DNA from: JBFWRK01 sp050248955
Lineage (GTDB): Bacteria; Actinomycetota; Acidimicrobiia; Acidimicrobiales; Ilumatobacteraceae
DNA length: 64,000 nt
Assembly (NCBI GenBank): GCA_050248955.1
Contig: JBFWRK010000011.1
Coordinates: 62,001-126,000, forward strand
Direction: 5' to 3'
Below the pieces are notes generated by a model. That model saw only the letters and a program-made list of their open reading frames with translations. It was not told the DNA's origin and did not search any database. Each line of letters starts with the position of its first letter. The stretch's first letter is position 1. The position numbers and the translations under genes were made by a program. Positions 7,691 through 17,070 of the stretch are shown here, in pieces.

Positions 7691-8380
7691 GTGCGGACGA
7701 TCCTTGTTGTCGAGGACGACGAACCGCACCGGCGGGCACTGACCATCGCGCTCACCGCACGAGGGTTCCGGGTCGTCGAGGCCGGTGACGGTCGCGAGGC
7801 GCGACTCGCCGTCGAGGCGGAACCTCCGGATCTCGTGCTGCTCGACCTCGGTCTGCCCGACGTGGACGGCGTGGATCTGTGCCGCCACCTCCACAGCTGG
7901 CCGGGGTGCCCGATCATCATCGTGTCCGCCGATGCGAACGACCAGCGGATCGTCGACGCGCTCGGCGTCGGCGCCGACGACTACGTCGTCAAACCCGTGA
8001 CCATCGAGGTGCTCATGGCGCGGATCGGCGTCCAGCTGCGGCACGCCGCGGTCGTGGCGCCGCTGCTCGACGATCACGAGGTGCTCGTCGGCGACGTGCG
8101 CATCGATGTCCCCGGGCACTACGTCGAGGTCGCCGGCGAGCCGCTCGAGCTCCAGCCGCAGCAGTTCACGATCCTGAGCATCCTGATGCGAAACGCAGGA
8201 CGGCTGGTGACCCACGACGTCCTCGCCCGTGCGTTGGGCAGTGGTGTCGACCAGCCCGATCTCAATGCGGTGCGCGTCAACGTCAGCCGGCTGCGCCGCC
8301 GGCTCGGTGACGGCCCCGAACGGCCGGAGATCGTCTCCGAGCGCCACGTCGGCTACCGCCTGGCTCCGCGCTCCGGGTGA
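7691..8380 (+). CDS. OmpR-family response regulator (KdpE-like)
   Basis: A 229-residue regulator. The receiver domain (about 1-115) has the acidic pair in VVEDDEPHRR, the phosphoacceptor Asp in PDLVLLDLGLPDVDG and the Lys in DDYVVKPVTIEVL. The C-terminal OmpR-type winged helix runs roughly 125-227, ending VSERHVGYRLAPRSG. The GTG at 7691 gives a standard N-terminus. It is followed after 49 bp by a histidine kinase with a DUF4118 sensor region, as in KdpE/KdpD, but no kdpFABC genes are seen. Divergence from amt leaves open a role in nitrogen rather than potassium control. Confidence 0.9.
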   Translation: MRTILVVEDDEPHRRALTIALTARGFRVVEAGDGREARLAVEAEPPDLVLLDLGLPDVDGVDLCRHLHSWPGCPIIIVSADANDQRIVDALGVGADDYVVKPVTIEVLMARIGVQLRHAAVVAPLLDDHEVLVGDVRIDVPGHYVEVAGEPLELQPQQFTILSILMRNAGRLVTHDVLARALGSGVDQPDLNAVRVNVSRLRRRLGDGPERPEIVSERHVGYRLAPRSG

Positions 8381-8429
8381 CGTGCCGGCGGCCCGCCCGT
8401 CTGCGCCCCCGTCGGTGCACAATGGAGCC

Positions 8430-9437
8430 GTGACGAAACGTGTCGCTGCCTGGCTCGTCGGCCTGTCCGGCACCGCTCTGGTGACTGGCGGTTGTCGGCT
8501 GCTCGATGACCGGATCGGCACCAACGTCACCGGCGCGTTGCTGCTCGTTCCGATCGTGGTGGCGAGCGTGCTCGGCGGGTGGCGGGTCGGCGTCCGTGTG
8601 GCGTTCATCGCCGCGATCGGCTATTCGCTCGCGTTCCTCGTGCCCTTCGGCCACGTCCACGTCGGGCTGACCCGCGACGTCCTCGTGCTGATCGTGTTCG
8701 TCACCATCGCCTTCGGCGTGGGGGTCGTGGCCGACCGGCGTCGCGACGAACCCTTCGAGCAGGCACCCGCGAACGCGGGCGGGGAGCTGCTCCTGAGAGC
8801 CGTCTCGCACGATCTCCGCAATCCGCTGAGCACGATCCGCGCCGCCTCCAGCGACTTGCTCACCGGTGTGCACGAGGACGACGACGGACGACGCACCGAG
8901 CTCCTCGGGTTGGTGCTCAGCGAGAGCGAGCGTCTCGATCGCATCGTCGGCAACCTCCTCAGCGCGAGCCGTGTTCGCGCCGGTGCACTCGTGCCGTCGG
9001 CCCAGGCCGAGTCGCTCCCCGACGTGCTGACGGGCTCGCTCCGCCGCCTCGGCCGGCTGCGGACGGCACCGATTCTCCTCGATCTCGAGCCGTCACTGCC
9101 CGATGTGCTCATCGACGCCGTGCAGATCGATCAAGTCGTGACGAACCTCGTCGAGAACGCATCGCGCTGGAGCCCGCCGGAGCAGCCCATCGTCATCAGC
9201 GCCCGCCGGCGCGATGCCGCCGTCGAGGTCGCCGTCACCGATCACGGACCGGGCTTCCCACTCGGCTCGGGCGCTGAGGTGTTCGACGTGTTCCGCTCGT
9301 CGAGCGGCTCGTCCGGGCTCGGTCTCGCCGTGTGCAAGGCCGTCGTCGAGGCCCACGGCGGGACGATCGGCATCGACGAGGTGTCGACCGTCCGCGGCGC
9401 ACGCGTGTGGTTCACGCTCCCCATCGCGGAGCTGTGA
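8430..9437 (+). CDS. Membrane sensor histidine kinase with DUF4118-like region
   Basis: A 335-residue kinase. The N-terminus (about 8-95) has three or four closely spaced hydrophobic segments like the KdpD transmembrane domain. The H box is VSHDLRNPLSTIRAASSDLL, the N box QVVTNLVENASRWSPP, and G boxes are TDHGPGFP and SSGLGLAVCKAVVEAHGG. It lacks the KdpD N-terminal and universal-stress domains, so it is a short form. I chose the GTG at 8430 because GGAG lies 4-7 bases upstream and the hydrophobic region starts directly after. It pairs with the response regulator just upstream. It converges on glgP with only 25 bp between stops. Confidence 0.88.
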   Translation: MTKRVAAWLVGLSGTALVTGGCRLLDDRIGTNVTGALLLVPIVVASVLGGWRVGVRVAFIAAIGYSLAFLVPFGHVHVGLTRDVLVLIVFVTIAFGVGVVADRRRDEPFEQAPANAGGELLLRAVSHDLRNPLSTIRAASSDLLTGVHEDDDGRRTELLGLVLSESERLDRIVGNLLSASRVRAGALVPSAQAESLPDVLTGSLRRLGRLRTAPILLDLEPSLPDVLIDAVQIDQVVTNLVENASRWSPPEQPIVISARRRDAAVEVAVTDHGPGFPLGSGAEVFDVFRSSSGSSGLGLAVCKAVVEAHGGTIGIDEVSTVRGARVWFTLPIAEL

Positions 9438-9462
9438 CCACGTCGCGCCGCAGCCGACGCGG

Positions 9463-11934
9463 TCAGGCCCAGGCGATGCGGCCGAGCTCGACCGGGTTCG
9501 TCAGGTCGGGGTGACTCGGGAGCACGCGCACGGTGCAGCCGTACATGCCGGCCGAGCTCGGCACGTACGTGCCGGCATAGCGCAGCGAGCCGTCGGCGAG
9601 CTGCTCGACCCGCTCGAGACGGGCGGACGTCGATGACGCGAACGCGCCGTCGGCGTCGACCGGACCGTGGACCACTTCGACGACCGCGTCCGCCTCGGTC
9701 AACGCCCCGAGGTGGACGGTTGCCGACACGGTCCGGCTGTCCTCAGGGTGCCCGTCGTCATCGGGCGTCGAGACGTCGTCGACCGCGACCTCGTCCCAGT
9801 GGGCGAGCGTGTCCCGCTTCCACACTGCGAGCGCCTTGGCCGCCGCACCGTCATCGGTGTGCATCCGGTTCGCAGCGGCTGCGGCGGGCTCGTAGAGCGC
9901 CGTCGTGTACTCGCGCACCATCCGGGACGCGGTGAAAACCGGACCGATCGTCGCCCAGCCGTGCTTCACCCGGTCGAGCCAGCCTGTCGGGATGCCGTCG
10001 CGGCGGTCGTAGAAGAGCGGCACGATCTCCTGCTCGAGCAGACCGAAGAGACTCGCTGCTTCGCGCTCGTCGCGGCGGGCGATGTCGGGCTCTTCCTCGG
10101 CCGAGTCGATCGCCCAGCCGTTCATCCCGTCGTAGGCCTCGTCCCACCAGCCGTCGAGGATCGAGCAGTTCAGCGCGCCGTTGAGCGCTGCCTTCATGCC
10201 GGACGTCCCACACGCCTCGAGCGGGCGACGCGGGTTGTTCAGCCAGACGTCCGCCCCGTGGTAGAGGGTGCGGGCGATCGCCATGTCGTAGTCCGGGACG
10301 AAGACGAACCGGCCGCGGACGTCGGATCGACGACCGAACAGCTCGATCTCGCGGATCATCTCCTTGCCCGGCTGGTCGGCCGGGTGCGCCTTTCCGGCGA
10401 ACACGAACTGCACAGGCCGCTCGGGCCCGTGGAGGATCGAGATCAGGCGGTCGGCCTGCGCGAGCAGCAGCGTCGCCCGCTTGTACGTGGCGAAGCGACG
10501 GGAGAAGCCGATCGTCAGCGCGTCGGGATCGAGCAGGTCGTCGCCGAGGCGCTCCCGGATGAAGCTGACCATCTCGCTGCGGCCCTGGTTGCGAGCCGCC
10601 CAGACGGTGGCGTTGTCGAGCTTGCGAGCAGCGTCCCAGGTGCCGGCGTCGGCGCCGTCCCACACGGGGTGGATGCCGGAGCTGAAGATCGCCCCGATGC
10701 GCGGCGCGACCCACGTGTGGGCGTGCACGCCGTTCGTGATCGAACCGATCGGCACCTCGTCCACGGGGACGTCCGGCCAGAGGCCCTGGAACATGTGCCG
10801 ACTGACGTCACCGTGCAGCGCTGCCACACCGTTCGACCGACCGCCGAGGCGCAGTCCCATCACGGCCATGTTGAACCGGTGCTCGTCGGGCTCGTCGGCC
10901 CGGCTGCCGATCGCGAGCAGCTCGTCGAGCGTGATCCCGCACTGCGCCGCGAACCCGCCGAAGTACTGCTGCATGAGCTCGGGAGGGAACCGGTCGATGC
11001 CGGCGGGCACGGGGGTGTGCGTGGTGAAGACGCCGCCGGCGCGGACTGCTTCGACCGCTTCGGCGAACGCGAGCCCACCTGCGATGTGCTCCCGGATGCG
11101 CTCGAGCGAGAGGAACCCGGCGTGTCCCTCGTTCGTGTGGAACACCTGTGGGTGCAGACCGAGCGCCCGCAGCGCACGCACGCCGCCGATGCCCAGCACG
11201 ATCTCCTGCCGCAGCCGGTGCTCGACATCGCCGCCGTAGAGCCGGTCGGTGATGCCGGCGGCCTCCGGGCTGTTGCCGGGGAGACCGGTGTCGAGCAGGT
11301 AGAGCGGCACGCGGCCGACATCGACGCGCCAGATCGCCACGGCCACGTGCTCGCCGCCGACCGCCAGGCTGATCTGCAGCCCGGTCGGCGTCATCGCGAG
11401 GCCGTTCGGGTCCTGCGGCGGGAACGCCTCGTTCTGCCAACCGTCTGCGTCCAGACGCTGGTGGAAGTAGCCCTCGCGGTACAGCAGGCCGATGCCGACG
11501 AGCGGCACACCGAGATCCGCAGCCGCCTTCAAGTGGTCGCCGGCGAGGATGCCGAGGCCGCCCGAGTACTGGGCCAGCGTCTCCGACAGCCCGAACTCCG
11601 GCGAGAAGTAGGCCACGAGGTCGAGCGGGCTGTCCTGGCGGTGCTGGAACCAGCGCGGGTCCGTCGTCGCGGCATCGAGTTGGGCGACGACCGCGTCGAT
11701 CTCGTCGACGATCCGCTGGTCGCGCAGGAGGATCGCCCACCGGTCGGCCGTGATCAGCTCGAGCAAGCGGATCGGATCGCGCTGGCTCTCGTCCCACGCT
11801 GCAGGATCGAGGTCGGCGAACAGTGCGAGCGCCCGCTCGTCCCACGTCCAGCGCAGGTTGCGGGCCACCCGGCGGAGGTCGGCGAACCGTGCAGGAAGGG
11901 TGGGCTCGATTCGGAAGCTGTGGACCGGACGCAT
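9463..11934 (-). CDS. glgP: Alpha-glucan phosphorylase
   Basis: An 823-residue GT35 enzyme releasing glucose 1-phosphate from alpha-1,4-glucan. The N-terminus (FRIEPTLPARFADLRRVARN) and FSPEFGLSETLAQYSGGLGI are characteristic of the actinobacterial and archaeal-type phosphorylases, not the GlgP/MalP form. HTNEGHAGFLSLERIREH, GFSRRFATYKRATLLL and the PLP-site region with SGMKAALNGALNCSILDGWW are present. The ATG at 11934 fits the family start; an open frame continues upstream but overlaps the neighbouring gene and has no similarity. It lies 74 bp after the GT4 gene on the same strand, forming a glycogen unit with divergent glgB. Confidence 0.93.
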   Translation of the reverse strand: MRPVHSFRIEPTLPARFADLRRVARNLRWTWDERALALFADLDPAAWDESQRDPIRLLELITADRWAILLRDQRIVDEIDAVVAQLDAATTDPRWFQHRQDSPLDLVAYFSPEFGLSETLAQYSGGLGILAGDHLKAAADLGVPLVGIGLLYREGYFHQRLDADGWQNEAFPPQDPNGLAMTPTGLQISLAVGGEHVAVAIWRVDVGRVPLYLLDTGLPGNSPEAAGITDRLYGGDVEHRLRQEIVLGIGGVRALRALGLHPQVFHTNEGHAGFLSLERIREHIAGGLAFAEAVEAVRAGGVFTTHTPVPAGIDRFPPELMQQYFGGFAAQCGITLDELLAIGSRADEPDEHRFNMAVMGLRLGGRSNGVAALHGDVSRHMFQGLWPDVPVDEVPIGSITNGVHAHTWVAPRIGAIFSSGIHPVWDGADAGTWDAARKLDNATVWAARNQGRSEMVSFIRERLGDDLLDPDALTIGFSRRFATYKRATLLLAQADRLISILHGPERPVQFVFAGKAHPADQPGKEMIREIELFGRRSDVRGRFVFVPDYDMAIARTLYHGADVWLNNPRRPLEACGTSGMKAALNGALNCSILDGWWDEAYDGMNGWAIDSAEEEPDIARRDEREAASLFGLLEQEIVPLFYDRRDGIPTGWLDRVKHGWATIGPVFTASRMVREYTTALYEPAAAAANRMHTDDGAAAKALAVWKRDTLAHWDEVAVDDVSTPDDDGHPEDSRTVSATVHLGALTEADAVVEVVHGPVDADGAFASSTSARLERVEQLADGSLRYAGTYVPSSAGMYGCTVRVLPSHPDLTNPVELGRIAWA

Positions 11935-12008
11935 GAGCGAGAACGCTAGTGATGCCGCTGGCCGGCCGGGGGTCGTTGCCCAGCTTTTTCGTAGACGTAA
12001 CGTAAAGA

Positions 12009-13166
12009 TCAGACCACGCTGAGCGCCGACGCATAGGCCTGCAGTGTCGACACGGCGATCGCGTCCCACGAGTAGCGATCTCGCAGCAGCCGGGCTGCGG
12101 CATCGCGCACCGAAGCGGCCGATTCCGGCGAGGTCAGGATCTGTGCGATCCGCTCGGCGAGCTGCTCGACGTTGCCCGGCTCGAACAGGAGTCCGGCCTC
12201 CGTCCCATCGACGATCTCGGCGAGACCGCCCGTGCGCGCGGCGACGACCGGTGCACCGGCCGCCATCGCTTCGAGCGCGACGATGCCGAACGGTTCGTAC
12301 AGCGACGGGATCACCGCGCACCCGGCCCGGTGGAGCAGGTCGCGGAGCTCGTCGTCCGAGATGAAGCCGGCGAGCTGGACGATGTCACCGACACCTTCGA
12401 CGTCGAGCTGCATCTGCAACTCGGGCAGGTACGAGCCGCGGCCGGCGATGACGCAGCGCAACCCGGGAACCCGGGTGCGGAGGCGCCCGATCGCGGCTGC
12501 CAGCACCTGGAAGCCCTTCTCGTACTGCACTCGGCCCCAGGCGAGCACGAGCGGCTCGCGCGCCTCGACCGGTCGGGACGACGGCGGTGCCCACATCGCC
12601 GGGTCGACGCCGTTCGGCACGAGGTGGACCTTCTCGGACGGCAGCTCGAAGCCGTCGATCACCTCGTTGCGCATGAACTCGGAGCAGCAGATCACCTCGC
12701 TGGCCTGATACGTGAGCCACCACTCGACGGCGTTGATCACCGCCGGCTGACCGCTCGGCACGTGCCCGCCGTGGCGTCCCCGCTCGGTTGCGTGGATGGT
12801 CGCGACGAGCGGCACGTTCCACCACGCCTTCAGGGTGTCGCCCGCCCAGGACGTCAGCCAGTCGTGGCTGTGCACGACGTCGGGCCGCCAGTCGCCCAGC
12901 TGCGCCGCCAGCTGTGCGATCTGGTGGTTGGCGGAGGACATGCGGGCGACGATGTCGTGGTCGGGGATCCAGGGCAGCTCGGCGTGTGCCCGCAGCACCC
13001 GTACGCCGTCGATCACCGTGTCGTCGGGCGCGTCAGGGTGGTGGAGCGTGAGCACGACGACCTCGTGATCGGCTCTCGCCAGTGCTCGGGCCAGCCCGTC
13101 GACGTGGGCCGCGATGCCCCCGACGACGAGGGGTGGGTACTCCCAGGACAGCATCGCGACACGCAC
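12009..13166 (-). CDS. GT4-family glycosyltransferase, glycogen synthase/GlgM-like
   Basis: A 385-residue GT-B fold enzyme. N-terminal VRVAMLSWEYPPLVVGGIAAH is the usual opening. VVHSHDWLTSWAGDTLK, VPNGVDPAMW and the C-terminal donor site IPSLYEPFGIVALEAMAAG are present. In actinobacteria such proteins use ADP-glucose to extend glucan or to make maltose 1-phosphate, and the sequence alone does not separate these. The GTG at 13166 was chosen because residues before it lack family similarity and would run into the glgB promoter. It is divergent from glgB, with 43 bp between starts, and upstream of glgP. Confidence 0.85.
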   Translation of the reverse strand: MRVAMLSWEYPPLVVGGIAAHVDGLARALARADHEVVVLTLHHPDAPDDTVIDGVRVLRAHAELPWIPDHDIVARMSSANHQIAQLAAQLGDWRPDVVHSHDWLTSWAGDTLKAWWNVPLVATIHATERGRHGGHVPSGQPAVINAVEWWLTYQASEVICCSEFMRNEVIDGFELPSEKVHLVPNGVDPAMWAPPSSRPVEAREPLVLAWGRVQYEKGFQVLAAAIGRLRTRVPGLRCVIAGRGSYLPELQMQLDVEGVGDIVQLAGFISDDELRDLLHRAGCAVIPSLYEPFGIVALEAMAAGAPVVAARTGGLAEIVDGTEAGLLFEPGNVEQLAERIAQILTSPESAASVRDAAARLLRDRYSWDAIAVSTLQAYASALSVV

Positions 13167-13209
13167 CTGGCCGAACGTAGCGGGCGATGTGCCGCCTACG
13201 CTTCCCAAG

Positions 13210-15084
13210 ATGTCCGACATGATCTTCGGCGATATCGATCTCCACCTGCTCGGTGAGGGCAACCATCGTCGGCTGTGGGAGCTGCTCGGGGCTCACGTCA
13301 CCGAGGGCGGCGCACGCTTCGCGTTGTGGGCGCCGAACGCCGGACGGATCCGTGTCGTCGGTGACTGGAACGACTGGACGGACGGGCCCGACGAGCTGCG
13401 GCCGCAAGGATCATCGGGGTACTGGGCCGGTGAGATCGACGGGCCGGTGGCCGGGCAGCGCTACAAGTACGCCGTGCTCGGCTCCGACGGCGTGACGCGG
13501 CTCAAGGCGGACCCGCTCGCTCGTCAGGCCGAGCTGCCGTCGGCGAACGCGAGCATCATCTGCCCGCCGCCCGCCCATGCCTGGGGTGACCAGTCGTGGA
13601 TGGCCGAACGCGACGCCGGCTCCTCGGCGACGCGGCCGCTGCGGATCTACGAGGTCCACCTCGGATCGTGGCAGCCGGGGCTGGGCTACATCGAAGCTGC
13701 CGAGCTGCTCGCCGACCACGTCGAGCACCTCGGGTTCACGCACGTCGAGCTGCTCCCGATCGCCGAGTACCCGTTCGGTGGATCGTGGGGCTACCAGGTG
13801 AGCGGCTACTACGCGCCGACCTCGCGCTACGGCAGTCCTGACGACCTCCGTCACTTCGTCGACGTGCTGCACCGCCGCGGCATCGGCGTGATCGTGGACT
13901 GGGTGCCGGCGCACTTCCCGAAGGACGACTGGAGCTTGGCGCGCTTCGACGGCACCGCGCTCTACGAGCACGAGGATCCCCGTCTCGGCGAGCACCCCGA
14001 CTGGGGGACGCTCGTGTTCAACTACGGCCGCAACGAGGTCCGCAACTTCCTCGTCGCCAACGCGCTGTACTGGTTCGAGGAGTTCCACATCGACGGGCTG
14101 CGCGTCGACGCGGTGGCGTCGATGCTCTACCTCGACTACTCGCGGCCGGCGGGCGGCTGGATCCCGAACCGTCTCGGCGGCAGGGAGAACCTCGAGGCGA
14201 TCGAGTTCCTCCGCCAGTTGAACGCGGTCGTGTTCGGTCGGTTCCCCGGCGTGCTGATGATCGCCGAGGAGTCGACGGCCTGGCCGCAGGTGACCCATCC
14301 GGTGCACCACGGCGGGCTCGGCTTCTCGCACAAGTGGAACATGGGATGGATGCACGACACCCTCGAGTACATGTCGACCGATCCGGTGCACCGCCGGTGG
14401 CACCACCGTGACCTCACGTTCGGCCTGCTGTACGCGTTCAGCGAACGCTTCGTCCTCCCGCTCAGTCACGACGAGGTGGTCCATGGCAAGGGCTCGTTGC
14501 TCGGCAAGATGTCGGGGGACGAGTGGCAGCGCTTCGCCAACCTCCGCGCCCTGTACGCCTGGATGTGGGCCTACCCGGGCGCCCCTCTGCTCTTCATGGG
14601 TGGCGAGATGGCGCCATGGTCCGAGTGGAACTCCGACACCGGCCTGCCGTGGTACCTCCTCGACCACGCGCCCCACCGTGGCATCTTCGACCTCGTCGGC
14701 CGGCTCAACGCCACGGCCGCGGCCTGGCCGGCGCTGTGGGAGCGCGACGTCGAAGCGGCGGGCTTCCAGTGGCTCGCCGCCGACGACGCCGACGAGTCGG
14801 TCCTCTCCTTCATCAGGTGGGGCGGCTTCGGACGCCAGGCGGTGATCTGCGTCGCGAACATGACGCCGGTCCCACGGCCCGGCTACCGGGTCGGGCTGCC
14901 GTGGGCAGGCGCGTGGGAGATCGTGCTCGACACCGATGCGCCCAACTTCGGCGGCTCGACGTACCGCGGGCTCGAGCAGGTGTCGCTCGAGGGCACGACG
15001 GACGTGCTCTGGCAGGGCCAGCCGGCGTCGGCGATGGTCGATCTGCCTCCGCTCGCGGTGCTGTGGCTTGCCGCTGCAAGGTGA
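13210..15084 (+). CDS. glgB: 1,4-alpha-glucan branching enzyme
   Basis: A 624-residue GH13 enzyme that introduces alpha-1,6 branches. A CBM48-like N-domain (ARFALWAPNAGRIRVVGDWN) precedes the barrel. Catalytic motifs: DGLRVDAVASMLYLDYSR (nucleophile Asp), VLMIAEESTAWP (acid/base Glu) and LPLSHDEVVHGKGSLLGKM. GGSWGYQVSGYYAPTSRYG is also typical. It is shorter than GlgB forms with an extra N1 module. The ATG at 13210 is the first in-frame start after the divergent GT4 promoter. A GH57 gene follows 50 bp downstream on the same strand. Confidence 0.95.
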   Translation: MSDMIFGDIDLHLLGEGNHRRLWELLGAHVTEGGARFALWAPNAGRIRVVGDWNDWTDGPDELRPQGSSGYWAGEIDGPVAGQRYKYAVLGSDGVTRLKADPLARQAELPSANASIICPPPAHAWGDQSWMAERDAGSSATRPLRIYEVHLGSWQPGLGYIEAAELLADHVEHLGFTHVELLPIAEYPFGGSWGYQVSGYYAPTSRYGSPDDLRHFVDVLHRRGIGVIVDWVPAHFPKDDWSLARFDGTALYEHEDPRLGEHPDWGTLVFNYGRNEVRNFLVANALYWFEEFHIDGLRVDAVASMLYLDYSRPAGGWIPNRLGGRENLEAIEFLRQLNAVVFGRFPGVLMIAEESTAWPQVTHPVHHGGLGFSHKWNMGWMHDTLEYMSTDPVHRRWHHRDLTFGLLYAFSERFVLPLSHDEVVHGKGSLLGKMSGDEWQRFANLRALYAWMWAYPGAPLLFMGGEMAPWSEWNSDTGLPWYLLDHAPHRGIFDLVGRLNATAAAWPALWERDVEAAGFQWLAADDADESVLSFIRWGGFGRQAVICVANMTPVPRPGYRVGLPWAGAWEIVLDTDAPNFGGSTYRGLEQVSLEGTTDVLWQGQPASAMVDLPPLAVLWLAAAR

Positions 15085-15134
15085 ACCCGGACCGTCTTGC
15101 GCACCACTGACATGACGACTGGACCATTCACCTC

Positions 15135-16781
15135 GTGAGCGCCGACGCGATCGCCATCCACGGCCACGTCTACCAACCCCCGCGCGCCGACCCGCGCACC
15201 GGTGACGTGCCGGTCGAGCCGACGGCGGCGCCGTTCCACGACTGGAACGCGCGGATCACGGCCGAGTGCTATCGACCGAACGCGTTCGCCCGCATCTTCG
15301 ACGACCGTGGCCGGGTCGAGCGGATCGTCAACAACTACGGGTTGATGAGCTTCAACCTCGGGCCGACCCTCGCCCACTGGCTCGCCGACCACGCCCCCGA
15401 CGTGCTCGCCCGGATGGTCCAAGGCGACGGCGCCGGTGCCACCGCGATCGCTCATCCGTTCCACCACGCGATCCTCCCGCTCTGCCACGTCGTGGACGCG
15501 CGCACCGAGCTCCGCTGGGGGAGGGCTGACTTCCGCCGTCGCTTCGGCCGCGAACCGGCAGGCACGTGGCTGCCCGAGACCGGCGTCGATGCGTGGGTGC
15601 TCGATCTCCTCGTCGCCGAGGGATACGGCTTCACGATCCTCGCTCCGTCGCAGGTCGCCTCGCCGGTGCCGCCCGGCGCCGTCGGACGCTGGCGTGATCC
15701 CGCTGGACGGGAGCTCGACCTCGTCGTCTACGACGGTCCGATCAGCCACGACGTCGCGTTCGGGGGCGCGCTGCACAACACGGGCTCGCTCGTCGATCGC
15801 CTCACGAGTGGCGCGGACGGCGGTCTGGTCGTGGCCGCGACCGACGCGGAGACGTTCGGCCACCACCATCGCTTCGCAGAACGGGCGATCGCCCACGCGC
15901 TCGGCGTGGAGGCGCCCGCCCGCGGCATCCGCTCCGGCGGCTTGGGCGGACTGCTCGACCTCGCGCCGCGTGTTCCAGTGGACTCGGTCTGGCCGTCCGC
16001 CTGGTCCTGCGTCCACGGACTCGGGCGATGGAGGGTCGACTGCGGTTGCTCGACCGACGGCGCCGACGGATGGCACCAGCGCTGGCGCGAGCCGTTGCGG
16101 GATGCGCTCGTCCTGCTGCGCGCGCACGCAGTCGACGTGTTCGCCAAGCGCGGTGCGAACGTCTTCCACGATCCGTGGGCGGCGCGCGATGCGTTCGGCG
16201 ACGTGCTCGCCGACCCCGATGCCTGGGACGCGTTCGTCGACGCGCATGTGCGGCCGGCCACGTCCGAGTCGGTGGCGCGGGCGCTCCTGGACAGCCAGGA
16301 AGCGACGCTGGCGTCGTTCACGAGCTGCGCCTGGTTCTTCGCCGACCTCGCCCGCCGGGAGGTCGCGATCGTCCTGCAAGAGGCGCTGCGGTCAGCCGAG
16401 CTGCTCCGAGCGCTCGGCGAGGAGCCACCACTCGCGGAAGCACTCGACCTGCTCGCTCTCGCCGAGTCGAACGACCCGGACCTCCCGACCGGCCGCGACG
16501 TGTGGAGCTGGGCGACCGAGGAGCCGGCACCGACCGACTGGGTCGACCCGCACCGCGACGGGCTCGAGGAGCTGCTGGACGAACTGGTCGACGGCGCGAT
16601 CGCGAGCGACAGCAGCGCCCGAGGACGGGCGATCGAGCTCGCCGAGCTCCTGACGGAGCGCGAGGGCCCCGGCGTGTACGAGCGGGCTCAGGAGCGGGTC
16701 TACGAGGCGATGACGGCCGGTGACGGTGGCCGGCGCGCCTGGCTCGCGCCGCTCGGCGCGGCGTTGCGCCTCGCCGTGTAG
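15135..16781 (+). CDS. GH57-family glycoside hydrolase with C-terminal DUF3536-like region
   Basis: A 548-residue protein. It opens with the GH57 motif AIHGHVYQPPRADPRTG and has EPAGTWLPETGVDAWVLDLL, whose Glu matches the GH57 nucleophile position. The later GLVVAATDAETFGHHH carries a second acidic/His motif. The C-terminal helical half (AELLRALGEEPPLAEALDLL and AESNDPDLPTGRDVW) resembles DUF3536. GH57 members include amylopullulanases, 4-alpha-glucanotransferases and branching enzymes; the activity here is not determined. Its place after glgB argues for glycogen remodelling. GTG start at 15135. Confidence 0.85.
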   Translation: MSADAIAIHGHVYQPPRADPRTGDVPVEPTAAPFHDWNARITAECYRPNAFARIFDDRGRVERIVNNYGLMSFNLGPTLAHWLADHAPDVLARMVQGDGAGATAIAHPFHHAILPLCHVVDARTELRWGRADFRRRFGREPAGTWLPETGVDAWVLDLLVAEGYGFTILAPSQVASPVPPGAVGRWRDPAGRELDLVVYDGPISHDVAFGGALHNTGSLVDRLTSGADGGLVVAATDAETFGHHHRFAERAIAHALGVEAPARGIRSGGLGGLLDLAPRVPVDSVWPSAWSCVHGLGRWRVDCGCSTDGADGWHQRWREPLRDALVLLRAHAVDVFAKRGANVFHDPWAARDAFGDVLADPDAWDAFVDAHVRPATSESVARALLDSQEATLASFTSCAWFFADLARREVAIVLQEALRSAELLRALGEEPPLAEALDLLALAESNDPDLPTGRDVWSWATEEPAPTDWVDPHRDGLEELLDELVDGAIASDSSARGRAIELAELLTEREGPGVYERAQERVYEAMTAGDGGRRAWLAPLGAALRLAV

Positions 16782-16802
16782 CTCAGCGCCGCTCAGGGCC
16801 GC

Positions 16803-16997
16803 TCAGGGCCGCAGCAGATCGAGCCCGCCCGGTGCGTCGACGAGCGAGACCACACCGAGCGCCGACAGCGCGTCGAGCTCGTCCTCGAAGATGTGCACGT
16901 TCGCCTCGTACAGGCGGTGCGCGAGCGCCCGGAACTCGGCGAGCTCGTCGCGCTCGAGTCGGCCACCCGTGGGCTTGCTCCACATCGTGAGTGCCAT
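16803..16997 (-). CDS. Small conserved-looking hypothetical protein
   Basis: A 64-residue acidic, helix-rich protein starting MALTMWSKPTGGRLERDEL. It has no signal peptide or membrane segment. A very strong AAGGAGG site lies about 6 bases upstream of the ATG, which is the main reason to accept it as real. It lies 73 bp after galT on the same strand and is probably in its transcript. It converges on the GH57 gene with 21 bp between stops. I do not recognise a family. Confidence 0.7.
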   Translation of the reverse strand: MALTMWSKPTGGRLERDELAEFRALAHRLYEANVHIFEDELDALSALGVVSLVDAPGGLDLLRP

Positions 16998-17070
16998 GGC
17001 GTCCTCCTTCCAGCATTCAAGACCGTCCAGACGTGCGGCAGATACGCCAACACGTCCGCGGCCGATGCGG

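Noticed and set aside
9667..11949. A 760-codon plus-strand frame over glgP
   Set aside because: Composition typical of antisense frames in GC-rich DNA; glgP on the other strand has all family motifs.
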